Source: Azohydromonas caseinilytica (GTDB taxonomy: Bacteria > Pseudomonadota > Gammaproteobacteria > Burkholderiales > Burkholderiaceae_C). From it: 64,000 bases of DNA. The notes below the pieces were generated by a model. That model was given only the letters and a program-made list of their open reading frames with translations. It searched no databases and had not been told where the DNA came from. Shown here one piece after another: positions 1 to 9,454 of this stretch. The position numbers and the translations under genes were made by a program. Location of the stretch: NCBI RefSeq assembly GCF_012927045.1, contig NZ_JABBFW010000002.1:62001-126000 (forward strand), given 5' to 3'. The first letter of the stretch is position 1. The number at the start of each line of letters is the position of its first letter.

Positions 1-27
1 AAAGCTGACGCGCTCCGTACTCCACTT

Positions 28-57
28 CGTCACTCCCGCGAAGGCGGGAACCCAGGC
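28..57. repeat. Short intergenic palindromic repeat
   Basis: A palindrome with arms CCCGC and GCGGG around GAAG lies at 35-48, in a context resembling the dispersed GTCAxTCCCGCGAAGGCGGGAA repeats of many proteobacteria. It sits downstream of the tctC gene that ends at 171. Nothing else can be seen in bases 1-170. Only this copy is present in the window, so the family assignment comes from memory of the motif. Confidence 0.4.
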
Positions 58-170
58 GGTCCCCAAGCTGCGCGTGAGCTGGTTGCTAGGCCGACAAAAG
101 CTCAGCAAGTGGTGTGCGCCTGCATTCGCACTGGCGCTCTGACTTCCGGCGCACGTCCCCCGTTCCTCCT

Positions 171-1160
171 TCAATCCGGCTTGATCTTGGCCCGCTCGAT
201 CACCGGCTTCCAGCGCTTCTGTTCCGCGGCGATGAAGGCGGCGAAATCGGCCGGGGTGCTGCCCACGGCCAGGGCGGCCTCGGTCTTGTAGTGCTCCTGC
301 GCCGCGGGCGTCTTCACGGACGCGGCCGCCGCCGGGGCCAGGCGCTCCAGCGCGGCCTGCGACAAGTTGGCCGGCGCCATCAGCCCGTACCACTGCGTCA
401 TCTCGAAGCCCGGGAAGCCCTGCTCGGCCACGGTGGGCACCTCGGGCAGCTGCGGGATGCGCTGCGGCGTGCCGGTGGCGATGCAGCGCAGCTTGCCGGC
501 CTTGATGAACTGCAGGATCGCCGGTGCGCCCACCGAGGCCGCGTCCAGCCGGCCGGCGATCAGGTCGGTCAGCATCGGGCCGGTGCCGCGGTAGGGCACG
601 TGCAGCATGAACGTGTCCGTGGCCATCTTCAGGTACTCCATGGCCAAGTGGCCGGCGCTGCCGTTGCCGGCCGAGCCGTAAGTGAGCCGGCCCGGTTTGC
701 TCTTGGCCAGGGCAATGAGCTCCTTGAGGTTCTTCACCGGCAGCGCCGGGTTGACCACGTACAGGCTGGGCACCTTGGCCAGCAGGCTCACGGCCTTGAA
801 GTCCTTGTTCGGGTCGTAGGGCAGCTTGGGGAAGATGAAGGGATTCACCGCCAGCGTGCCGATGTGGCCGAGGATCAGCGTGTGCTGGTCGTCCGCGCGC
901 GCCACCTCGCCCATGGCGACGTTGCCGGCGCCGCCGGGCTTGTTGTCCACGTACACCGACTGTCCCAGCGATTTCGTGAGCTCCGCGGCGGCAGCGCGCG
1001 CCACGATCTCGGAGCTGCCGCCCGGGGCGAAGGGCACCACCAAGCGCACGGCTTTAGAGGGCCAAGCCTGGGCCTGGGCCAGCCCCGGCCACAGGGTCGC
1101 GCCGCCGAGGGCGCCGCCCAGCGCCAGCCACTGGCGGCGGGTGAGTTGTAGATCGTTCAT
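171..1160 (-). CDS. Tripartite tricarboxylate transporter (Bug/TctC family) substrate-binding protein
   Basis: Periplasmic solute receptor of the Bug/TctC family (329 residues, usual length about 320-330). The N-terminus has a twin-arginine-like export signal (TRRQWLALGG) ending near AQAQA. The mature part carries the family hallmarks: VPFAPGG near the start, the DNKPGGAGN segment, YGSAGNGSAGHLA and VPYRGTGP. Its ATG overlaps the stop of the upstream amidohydrolase (ATGA), which fixes the start and implies translational coupling. It is the last gene of a GntR-tctC-amidohydrolase-tctC operon. No TctA/TctB membrane genes are nearby, as is common for orphan Bug proteins of Burkholderiales. The ligand cannot be read from sequence; a carboxylate or lactone taken up for the neighbouring hydrolase is an inference. 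Confidence 0.93.
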   Translation of the reverse strand: MNDLQLTRRQWLALGGALGGATLWPGLAQAQAWPSKAVRLVVPFAPGGSSEIVARAAAAELTKSLGQSVYVDNKPGGAGNVAMGEVARADDQHTLILGHIGTLAVNPFIFPKLPYDPNKDFKAVSLLAKVPSLYVVNPALPVKNLKELIALAKSKPGRLTYGSAGNGSAGHLAMEYLKMATDTFMLHVPYRGTGPMLTDLIAGRLDAASVGAPAILQFIKAGKLRCIATGTPQRIPQLPEVPTVAEQGFPGFEMTQWYGLMAPANLSQAALERLAPAAAASVKTPAAQEHYKTEAALAVGSTPADFAAFIAAEQKRWKPVIERAKIKPD

Positions 1161-2005
1161 GACGTGGGGTCCTGCAGGTAGAGGGCGGGCGCGTGGGCCC
1201 GCAGGAGGTGCGCCGTGGCGGCGTCGCCGAGTACCCGGCGCAGCGGCGCCAGGGTGCTGTCGTAGGTGGGCAGGGCGTCGGGCGCGAAGCTCGTGTGCGG
1301 CCAGTCCGAGCCCCACACGCAGCGGTCGCCGAACAGCGCGGCCGCGCGCTCGATGGCCGGCCACAGCGCCGGGTAGGGTTCCACGGACTGCAGCCGGTAC
1401 CAGCCCGACAGCTTGATCCAGGCGCCGCCCTCGGCCAGGGCCGCGGCGGCGGCCCAGGCCGGGTCCTCGGCGGGCAGCGCGGCATGCAGGCCGGCGAGAT
1501 GGTCCAGCACGAACGGCAGATCCATTTCGCGCTGCAGCGTCGCCAGGCCGGCCAGATGCCCGGCCCGCGCATACCACTGCACATGCCAGCCGCGCCGGCG
1601 CAGCCGGGGGGCCAGTGAGCGCAGCGCGTCGCCGGCATCGCCCTGGTGGCCCACGGGCGACACCAGGTTGAAACGGATGCCGCGCACGCCGGCCGCGTGC
1701 AGCTCGTCCAGCGTGGCGTCGGAGACGTCCGGCTCGACCACCGCCACGCCGCGGTGCCGGCCGGCGCTGGCCTGCAGCGCGCGCAGCATCACGCTGTTGT
1801 CGCTGCCGTAGACGCTGGGCTGCACCAGCACCAGGTGCCGGATGCCGTGGCCGGCGGCGCGGGCCTCGATCTCGTGCAGCGGCCGGTGCGCCGGCACGTA
1901 GTGGCCCGGCTGCACCGGCGCGGCGATGTCGAAGACATGCACGTGGCAGTCCCAGCCGCCGTCTTCCGGTGAATCAGAGAGGCGGGTGATGCCTGGCTCC
2001 CGCAT
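1157..2005 (-). CDS. Amidohydrolase family protein (2-pyrone-4,6-dicarboxylate hydrolase-like)
   Basis: A 282-residue TIM-barrel metal-dependent hydrolase of the Amidohydro_2 type. The metal-binding HxH is at H21/H23 (DCHVHVFD) and the catalytic aspartate is D234 in WGSDWPHT, both features of the LigI / 4-sulfomuconolactone hydrolase group that opens lactone rings of dicarboxylates. The ATG is only 5 nt after the stop of the upstream tctC gene, and its own stop overlaps the next tctC start. The setting between two periplasmic receptors under a GntR regulator suggests catabolism of an imported lactone or dicarboxylate. The exact substrate is unknown. Confidence 0.88.
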   Translation of the reverse strand: MREPGITRLSDSPEDGGWDCHVHVFDIAAPVQPGHYVPAHRPLHEIEARAAGHGIRHLVLVQPSVYGSDNSVMLRALQASAGRHRGVAVVEPDVSDATLDELHAAGVRGIRFNLVSPVGHQGDAGDALRSLAPRLRRRGWHVQWYARAGHLAGLATLQREMDLPFVLDHLAGLHAALPAEDPAWAAAAALAEGGAWIKLSGWYRLQSVEPYPALWPAIERAAALFGDRCVWGSDWPHTSFAPDALPTYDSTLAPLRRVLGDAATAHLLRAHAPALYLQDPTS

Positions 2006-2010
2006 GGCGC

Positions 2011-2997
2011 TCACTCCCGGGTGATGCGGTGCTCGCGCACCACCTGGGTCCACAGCGCCTGCTGCTGCCGCAGGAAGGCGGCGGCGGCCTTCTCGTCGCC
2101 CGTGAAAACCTCGCCGCCCAGGCTGCGCACGCGCGCCAGCACCTCGGGGTCGGCCATGGCGCTGCGCAGCGCTGCCGCCAATTTCGCGCGCACCGGCGCC
2201 GGCGTGGCGGCGGGGGCGAGCACCGGGTTCCACTCCAGCACCTCGTAGCCCTTGAGGCCGGACTCCTCCAGCGTGGGCACCTCGGGCAGGGCGCGGGTGC
2301 GCAGCTTGGAGGTGACGGCCAGCGGGCGCAGCCGCCTGCTCTGGATGTGGCCCAGCGCGGAGGCCACGTTGGCGAAGAACAGGGGCACCTGGCCGCCCAT
2401 CACGTCGGTCATGGCCGGGCCGCCGCCGCGGTAGGGCACGTGGGTGAGATCGACCTTGGCCAGCTGCTCGAACAGCGCGCCGGCCAGGTGCTGTGCCGAG
2501 CCGTTGCCGGAGGAGGCGTAGGACAGGCTGTTGGGCCTGGCGCGGGCCAGGCGCAGCACGTCGGCCACCGACTGCGCCTCGAAGCCGGGCGTGCACACCA
2601 GCACGTTGGGAAAGGTCGCCAGCACCGCCAGCGGCGCGAAGGCGCTGGCCGGGTCGTAGGGCAGCTTGTCGAACAGCGCCGGGTTGACGGCGTAGTTGGA
2701 GGCGTCGAGCAGCAGCATCGAGCCGTCGGGCGTGGCGCGCGCCACCTGCGTCGCGGCGATGGTGCCGCTGGCGCCGGGCTTGTTCTCCACCACCACGGCC
2801 TGGCCCAGGGCCTGGGCCAGGCGCGGCGCGATCAGCCGCGCCATCACGTCGGCGCCGCCGCCGGGCGGGTAGCTCACCACCAGGGAAATCGGCTTGCCGC
2901 CGGCGATGGCGCCGGCCGCGCGCGACAGGGCGGGCGCGGCCAGCAGGGCGGAGGCAGCCAGCAGGCGCCGGCGCGTCCAGGGAGCAGGGGCAGTCAT
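2011..2997 (-). CDS. Tripartite tricarboxylate transporter (Bug/TctC family) substrate-binding protein
   Basis: Second Bug-family periplasmic receptor of the operon, 328 residues. It begins with an arginine-rich export signal (WTRRRLLAASALLAAPAL) and carries the expected VVSYPPGGGADV, ENKPGASGT and YASSGNGSAQHLA segments. It lies 105 nt downstream of the GntR gene and 5 nt upstream of the amidohydrolase, all on one strand. It is clearly paralogous to the receptor at 171-1160 but quite diverged, so the two probably bind different ligands or came from separate acquisitions. No membrane permease is encoded next to it. Confidence 0.93.
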   Translation of the reverse strand: MTAPAPWTRRRLLAASALLAAPALSRAAGAIAGGKPISLVVSYPPGGGADVMARLIAPRLAQALGQAVVVENKPGASGTIAATQVARATPDGSMLLLDASNYAVNPALFDKLPYDPASAFAPLAVLATFPNVLVCTPGFEAQSVADVLRLARARPNSLSYASSGNGSAQHLAGALFEQLAKVDLTHVPYRGGGPAMTDVMGGQVPLFFANVASALGHIQSRRLRPLAVTSKLRTRALPEVPTLEESGLKGYEVLEWNPVLAPAATPAPVRAKLAAALRSAMADPEVLARVRSLGGEVFTGDEKAAAAFLRQQQALWTQVVREHRITRE

Positions 2998-3102
2998 GTG
3001 TTCTCGCTTCGTGCTTTTGAGGCGGCGCTGGGGGAGGGAAAAGCCCGGCTTGGTCCCGTGGCGCCGCAGGCCCGCGGGCCTGCAGCCAGGCCGGGCCAGG
3101 GA

Positions 3103-3837
3103 TCAGGTGATGGACACCGTGTAGTGGAAGGCGTTGGCGTCGCCCAGCGTGGTGCGGGCCTCGATGCAGTGCCCGGCCAAGTCGAAGGCCTGGCGCTGCA
3201 CGCGGGCGCAGGGATGGCCGGGCGGCAGTGCCAGCGCGCGCGCCTGCTCCGCGCCGAGGCTGCCGAAGCCGATGGTGTCCACCGCGCGGTGCACGTGCAC
3301 GCCGCAGCGCTGGGCGAACAGCGGGTAGAGCAGGTCGCCCCAATCGGCCGGGTCACCCTCGGCCAGCGCCTCGAACAGCGGCAACGGCAGCCAGATCTCT
3401 TCGAGCAGACACGGCTGCTGCGCCAGCAGCCGCAACCGGCGCAGCCGCAGCGCCGGCTCGCCCGGGCCCATGCCCAGCGTGCGCGCCACCTCGGCCGGCG
3501 CGGGCAGCGTCTCGCGCGCCAGGATGCGCGAGGCCGGCGCCTGCCCGCTGCCGTCGCCGAAGCGGAAGAAGCGCAGCAGCGAGCCGCCGCTGAGCGCCGG
3601 CTTCACGAAGGTGCCGCGGCCGTGGACGCGCTCGATGAAGCCCTGTTCCGTCAGCAGCTCCAGCGCGCGGCGCATGGTGCCTAGCGCCACGCCGTGCTCG
3701 GCGGCCAGCGTCTGCTCCGCCGGAATGGCCGAGCCCGGCGGCCACTCGCCGGCCACGATGCGCGCGCGCAGCGCCGCGGCCAGCGCGGCATAGCGGCTCT
3801 GGCCGGGCTCAGGCTGGATCAGCTGAAGGCGGTCCAT
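3103..3837 (-). CDS. GntR family transcriptional regulator (HutC-type, UTRA domain)
   Basis: A 244-residue regulator. Residues about 10-80 form the GntR winged helix (SAIPAEQTLAAEHG, then ALELLTEQGFIERVHGRGTF); the rest matches a UTRA ligand-binding domain of the HutC subfamily. It is the first gene of the operon with two tctC receptors and an amidohydrolase, and most likely controls them in response to the substrate or a product. Two perfect palindromes lie 11-51 nt upstream of its ATG, which suggests autoregulation. The start is the only plausible ATG in frame with the winged helix; the ribosome binding site is weak. Confidence 0.92.
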   Translation of the reverse strand: MDRLQLIQPEPGQSRYAALAAALRARIVAGEWPPGSAIPAEQTLAAEHGVALGTMRRALELLTEQGFIERVHGRGTFVKPALSGGSLLRFFRFGDGSGQAPASRILARETLPAPAEVARTLGMGPGEPALRLRRLRLLAQQPCLLEEIWLPLPLFEALAEGDPADWGDLLYPLFAQRCGVHVHRAVDTIGFGSLGAEQARALALPPGHPCARVQRQAFDLAGHCIEARTTLGDANAFHYTVSIT

Positions 3838-3847
3838 GAATTGATCT

Positions 3848-3888
3848 AGTCCTATAGAGGACTGAAGTATGCCTGCATGAATGCAGGC
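3848..3888. promoter_or_regulatory. Candidate GntR operator: two adjacent palindromes
   Basis: Perfect dyad AGTCCT-ATAG-AGGACT at 3848-3863, followed by a second, GCCTGCAT-GA-ATGCAGGC, at 3871-3888. They lie directly before the GntR ATG (3837), in the 237-bp gap shared with the divergent DUF3455 gene. HutC-type regulators bind short inverted repeats next to their own promoters, so the first dyad is the better operator candidate. Nothing else recognisable lies in this gap. Confidence 0.5.
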
Positions 3889-4074
3889 CCTGACCTGGGG
3901 GAACCACGGTAGGCGGTTTCAGGCGCTGTCCGGCGGATGCGGGCAGTGCGCGTGCTGCGCTGCCGTGGCCTGCGGCGGTGTGTGCCGGGCCCCAATGGGC
4001 CGCGCGCCCGGTGAGCCGCCGCGGCGGTGCCCAGGCAGCGTGCGGCCCGCTGCGACGTTCCAAGGAGAAACGCC

Positions 4075-4602
4075 GTGCCGTCCATCGCCCACGTCCTTGT
4101 CGCCGCCGGCCTGATCGCGGCCTGTGCCGCTGCCGCCGCCACCGTGGACAACGCCGCGCTGCCCGCGCCGGTGCGGGTGCCGGCGGGGCATGAGCTGCGG
4201 CTGTGGTCCATCGGCAAGGGCGAGATCCGCTACGCCTGCCGCCAGGCCGGCGCGGGCGGCCGCTACGCGTGGGTGTCGGGCGCGTCCACGGCGCGGCTCT
4301 ACGACGTCTACCTGCGCGAGATCGGCTGGTCCTACGCCGGGCCGACCTGGAAGTCGGTGGACGGCTCCAAGGTCACCGGCCGGGCGCTGGCCGTGGCGCC
4401 GGCCGGGGCCGGGCACCTGCCGCTGCAGCTGCTGCGCGCCGGCACCGCCTCCGGCCAGGGCACGATGCAGGGCGTGAGCTACATCCAGCGGCTCAACACC
4501 CGGGGCGGCGCGGCCCCGGCTCAACCCTGCGACGCCCGCCGCGAGGGACGGGAGCGGGTGGTGGGGTATGAGGCGGACTACGTGTTTTATGGGCGGCGGT
4601 GA
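4075..4602 (+). CDS. DUF3455 domain-containing exported protein
   Basis: A 175-residue protein starting at GTG 4075, chosen because AAGGAG lies at 4062-4067, 7 nt before it, and because the next residues form a clean signal peptide (HVLVAAGLIAACAAAAA). The mature part has the DUF3455 layout: PVRVPAGHEL, YACRQ, a WKSVDGSKVTG segment and YIQRLNTRGGAAP near the C-terminus, ending in a tyrosine-rich YEADYVFY. The function of this family is not established; members are secreted or periplasmic in bacteria and also occur in fungi. It is transcribed divergently from the GntR operon with no evident functional link. Confidence 0.82.
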   Translation: MPSIAHVLVAAGLIAACAAAAATVDNAALPAPVRVPAGHELRLWSIGKGEIRYACRQAGAGGRYAWVSGASTARLYDVYLREIGWSYAGPTWKSVDGSKVTGRALAVAPAGAGHLPLQLLRAGTASGQGTMQGVSYIQRLNTRGGAAPAQPCDARREGRERVVGYEADYVFYGRR

Positions 4603-4685
4603 GGGGGCGTTCCAGACAAACGGATGGAAGGACTCTCAGCTTCTGCTGGCGCGCCTGCGGCGAACGACATTCGGGAACGGGTGAG

Positions 4686-5105
4686 TCAGGGCGCTATCTG
4701 ATCCAGTGCTTGGGCGGCGTCGATGATCTGGATGCCTTCGTGGCGGCCCATGGAGAGCAGGTCGGTGTCACCGGAAACGATGGCGTCAGCGTGCGAGGCG
4801 ACTGCAGCAGCGATGACGTGATCGTCATCCGCATCGTTCGGTACCACGCGCGGCACGGCTTGAGGTTCCACCACTTCGACAGCCTCCACGTAGTCGGACA
4901 GCACATCGCGCGCCGACCGCCCAATAAGGGCCAGCCGCTTGGCTATCGATGGTCGGGACAGCACATCGGCCAGTTCCGTGAGCAGCGCCGCACTGCTGTA
5001 GAGCTGCACGTCGCCGCGTTGGCGGATGGTTGCGAGCAAGCGGTAAGGCGTGCCGCGCCACAGCAGCGCCGACAGCGCCACGTTGGTGTCAAGAACGATC
5101 CGCAC
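4686..5105 (-). CDS. PIN-domain toxin, putative toxin-antitoxin system
   Basis: A 139-residue PIN-domain ribonuclease of the 'putative toxin component, PIN family' group. The acidic active-site residues are visible: D6 (IVLDTN), E44 (TELADVL), the D93-D95 cluster (NDADDDH) and D113 (SGDTDLL). It begins inside the end of the upstream antitoxin gene (17-nt overlap), the usual antitoxin-first order. Expected activity is Mg-dependent cleavage of RNA when the antitoxin is lost. All catalytic positions look intact, so it is probably functional. Confidence 0.88.
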   Translation of the reverse strand: MRIVLDTNVALSALLWRGTPYRLLATIRQRGDVQLYSSAALLTELADVLSRPSIAKRLALIGRSARDVLSDYVEAVEVVEPQAVPRVVPNDADDDHVIAAAVASHADAIVSGDTDLLSMGRHEGIQIIDAAQALDQIAP

Positions 5106-5349
5106 CGGCGTCCTGACGAGCGCGGCGTTCGGCCCGTGCAGCTTTCACCTCGATGGCGATGTCTTCCTCGCTGATGGGCTCCGCGCCGCTGGCTTCCAGA
5201 GCAGGGGCAATGTCCAGCAGCCGATCCAGCGCCTCACGCTTCCTAGACTTGGCCGCCAGGAATTCGACGAAATCCTCAACCTGCGCCACTTGCTGCGGCG
5301 TCAGCGCCCTGATCTTGGAAATCAGGCTTTGTTCTGCTGTTGCATCCAT
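5089..5349 (-). CDS. Antitoxin partner of the PIN toxin
   Basis: An 86-residue acidic/basic protein. The start at 5349 is chosen over an upstream in-frame ATG because AAAGGAG lies just before it. Residues 15-35 (IRALTPQQVAQVEDFVEFLA) resemble the N-terminus of DUF2281/VapB-like antitoxins, and the C-terminal half is rich in charged residues, as in toxin-neutralising tails. It precedes and overlaps the PIN toxin gene. No clear DNA-binding fold can be seen by eye, so autoregulation is inferred from the gene layout only. Confidence 0.72.
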   Translation of the reverse strand: MDATAEQSLISKIRALTPQQVAQVEDFVEFLAAKSRKREALDRLLDIAPALEASGAEPISEEDIAIEVKAARAERRARQDAGADRS

Positions 5350-5426
5350 CAGGGACTCCTTTGCCTCGGCGCTCAGCGTACCGAACATGGGCGCAGCAAG
5401 GACTTTGTGCGGGTGCGTGTTCTTCG

Positions 5427-7396
5427 CTACGCCGCTCCTTCTCCCGGCACCCACACCTCGAACACCGCCCCGCTCACGCCGTCCTCCCGGTTCCTGGCCC
5501 GCAGCGTCCCGCCGTAGCGCTCGATCAGCCCGTGGCTGATCCACAGGCCTAAACCCGTGCCGTCGTGCTTGGTGGTCATGAAGGGCTGGAACAGGTCGCG
5601 CAGCACCTCGGGCGCCAGGCCCGGGCCGCTGTCGGTGACGGACAGCGCCACGCCGTTGCCCTCGTCGCGGCTCGCCAGCAGCAGCTCGCCGCCGGTTCCC
5701 ATGGCCTGCAGCGCGTTGAGCAGCAGGTTCACCAGCACCTGCTGCAGCTCCTGGCGGTTGATGGACGCGCTGCGCGTGTGCGCCAGCGCCTGCCGCACCC
5801 GCACGCCGCTGCGCGCGAGCTGCGGGCCCACCAGCCGCAGGCAGTCCTGCAGCGCCTGCGCCACGTCCACCGCCTGCACGTAGCCGGCGTACTCGTTGGG
5901 CCGGGCGAACTGCAGCAGCTGCGCCACGATCAGCCGCATGCGCTCGACCTGCTCGTCAGCCAGCTTCAGCTCGTCGCGCACGCGGTGGGCGTGCTCGCCC
6001 AGCAGCTCGCGCATCAGGTCCAGGTTGCCCTGCAGCACGGCAATGGGGTTGTTGACCTCGTGCGCGATGCTGGCCGTGAGCTGGCCGATGGCGGCCATCT
6101 TCTCGCTGCGCAGCAGCTGCTGCTGCGCCGCCCGCAGCTCGCGCGTGCGCGCTTCCACCTTGGCGTCGAGCTCGGCATTGGCCTGGCGCAGCGCGCGGGT
6201 CTGCCCGTCCACGGTGTCGAGCAGCCCGTCCAGGTGCGCGCCCAGCGCCGCCAGCTCCTCGCTGCTGCCCTGCAGCGGGCCCACGCGGGCCGGCCGCCCG
6301 GCCTGCACCTCGTCCATGGTCCGGCCCATGTGCTCCAGCGGCCGGTACAGCGCGCGCGCCTGGCGCAGCGACAGCCACGCCGCCGCGCCCATCACGGCGA
6401 AGAACAGCACGCCGATGCCCAGCAGCACGCCGACCTTCAGCCGGTTGAAAGGCTGCTCCAGGAAGCCGACATAGAGCATGCCCACGCGCCGGCCCTGGCC
6501 GTCGGCCAGCGGGGCGTAGGCCGAGACGTACCAGTCGTCCACCACGAAGGCGCGGTCCAGCCAAGTGCTGCCGCGGCCCAGCACCGCCTCGCGCACCTCG
6601 CGCGACACGCGCGTGCCGATGGCGCGGTGCGCGCCCTGGCCGTCGAAGAGCCGCACGTTGGTGGTGACGCGCAGGTCGTCCAGGAACAGCGTGGCCGTGC
6701 CGCGGCTGCCGAAGGGCAAGGCGCCCTCGGGGTAGACAATCTCGTTGACGTGGTCGATGAAGTCCAGGTTGCGGTTGAGCAGCAGTCCGGCCTGCAGATA
6801 GGCCTTCACCTGGCCGGCCTCGTCCTGCACCGGCGCGCGCGCCACCAGCACCAGGGCGCGCTCCTCGGTCGCGCGCTCGGTGGGCGCGGCGTTGCGCGTG
6901 GGCAGCAGCGGCACGGCCACCCGCGACTGCAGCGCGGGCGCGATCACGGCGAAGTCGCGCGGGTCCAGCACCTCCACCGCCGAGCGCGAGGCCGGCCCGG
7001 CGAACCAGGCGGCGCGGCTGTCCATGGGCGGCGGGCCGAAGTCGGTGGCCAGCAGCCGGCCCTCGGCGTCGCGCAGGTTGACGAAGTCCAGCCGCTCGCG
7101 CTGCTTGAAGCGCTGCAGCAGCGCGCCGAGCTCGGCCAGGGTGGCGCCGCGCGCCAGGGCCGACTGCAGCGCCTGCGAGTCCGCCAGCGCCGTGGCGTTG
7201 GCACCCATCTCCACGCGCACGCGCTCCAGGTAGCCATGGGCCACGGCCAGGTCGGAGCGCACCTTGGTGACCAGCAGCGCGTCCAGCGCGCTGCTGCCCC
7301 ACCCCGCCAGCGCCAAGCCCAGCAGCGGCAGCGCCACGCCCGCGGGCAGCAGCGCCAGGGTCAGCAGCTGGCGGCGGATGGAGCCGGAGGGGCGCA

Positions 7397-7397
<1 letters not shown>
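5427..7397 (-). CDS. Membrane sensor histidine kinase of the formate dehydrogenase locus
   Basis: A 656-residue membrane histidine kinase. A first membrane segment (residues about 10-35) is followed by a large periplasmic sensor region of cache type, a second membrane segment near 325-350 (VLLGIGVLFFAVMGAAAW), a HAMP-like linker, a coiled coil and the dimerisation domain with the phosphoacceptor His near 446 in SIAHEVNNPIAVL. The ATPase motifs NLLLNALQAM, DSGPGL and GTGLGLW are present. Its ATG overlaps the stop of the sigma-54 regulator by one base (TGATG), so the two form an operon. Location next to the formate dehydrogenase operon suggests it senses a signal for formate respiration; the ligand is unknown. 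Confidence 0.92.
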
Positions 7398-8797
<1,400 letters not shown>

Positions 8798-8920
8798 GTC
8801 GGAACTGCCAGGAGTGAGAGAGGGAGGAGCCGGGCGGCCGGGCGGGCCACGGGCGGCGGGATTGTAGGAAGGCCCCCCGGAACGGGTAGCCGGGTTTGCC
8901 TGCGACCCCAGCGAGCGCCG

Positions 8921-8968
8921 CGACAAGTTGTCGGGGATTGTCGCGACAAGCTGTCGCGCCGGACTGTC
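8921..8968. promoter_or_regulatory. Clustered CGACA/TGTCG palindromes, candidate enhancer for the NtrC-type regulator
   Basis: Six half-sites of TGTCG or its complement occur within 48 bp. CGACAA-G-TTGTCG at 8921-8933 is a perfect dyad; TTGTCGCGACAA at 8938-8949 is a perfect 12-bp palindrome; CGCGACA-AGC-TGTCGCG at 8942-8958 is a perfect 17-bp dyad overlapping it; a lone TGTCG follows at 8964-8968. The cluster ends about 60 bp before the -24/-12 promoter, the normal placement of an upstream activating sequence for sigma-54 activators. The 411-bp gap 8798-9208 holds this cluster and the promoter, and no gene is seen in it. Confidence 0.65.
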
Positions 8969-9029
8969 GCCAAGCCGCTTGATCCGGCGCAAGTCATTGA
9001 TCCGTCACGAAACTCGCCGCGCGCATGTG

Positions 9030-9046
9030 CTGGAACGGTGCGTGCA
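9030..9046 (+). promoter_or_regulatory. Candidate sigma-54 (-24/-12) promoter of the formate dehydrogenase operon
   Basis: CTGGAACG-GTGC-GTGCA matches the sigma-54 consensus (TGGCACG-N4-TTGCA) except for one base in each half. The invariant GG (9032-9033) and GC (9044-9045) are separated by exactly 10 bp. It is 163 nt upstream of the first structural gene and downstream of the palindrome cluster, and a sigma-54 activator is encoded next door. Transcription would start near 9057. Confidence 0.6.
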
Positions 9047-9208
9047 TGAGGACGTGCCGGCAGGCACGCCGTGGCCCTATGTCTGGCGCTGCCTAAGCCC
9101 CCCAGTACCCGCCTGCCGCTGCGCTTCCCCGCGAAGCGCCGCCACCCCGAGACGGCCCAAGCCCGCTGTGCTGCCGGCCGCACCCCTGAAACCGCCGAGG
9201 AGAGCCTC

Positions 9209-9421
9209 ATGAGCGAGCCCCAATCCAAACTGTCGCGCCGCCGCGCCCTGGCCGGTGCCGGCACCGCCGGCGCCCTGGCCGCCGCCGTGGCCGTGCTGCC
9301 CAAGGGCCAGCCCGCGCCCGCGCCGACGGCTGCTGCGCAGCCCGCCGCCGAGCCCGCCAAGGGCGAGGGCTACCAGGTCACGCCGCACGTGCTGCGCTAC
9401 TACCAGACCGCGCGCATCTGA
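9209..9421 (+). CDS. Small twin-arginine signal protein of the formate dehydrogenase region
   Basis: A 70-residue protein, first gene of the operon, with a good GAGGAGAG ribosome binding site. It starts with a twin-arginine signal (SRRRALAGAGTAGALAAAVAVL) followed by an Ala/Pro-rich stretch and a conserved-looking end (YQVTPHVLRYYQTARI). It fits the family described as 'formate dehydrogenase region TAT target', short TAT proteins found before the catalytic subunit in many proteobacteria. Proposed roles are assembly or TAT co-export of the enzyme; none is established. Only 33 nt separate it from the catalytic subunit gene. Confidence 0.85.
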   Translation: MSEPQSKLSRRRALAGAGTAGALAAAVAVLPKGQPAPAPTAAAQPAAEPAKGEGYQVTPHVLRYYQTARI

Positions 9422-9454
9422 CCCCCCGGCGTCCCGAGAAGAGGAAAACACCCC

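Noticed and set aside
8928-9212. A 94-residue open frame in the kinase/fdh intergenic region
   Set aside because: It overlaps the palindrome cluster and the sigma-54 promoter, has no ribosome binding site and no family, and is cut by the start of the TAT protein gene.
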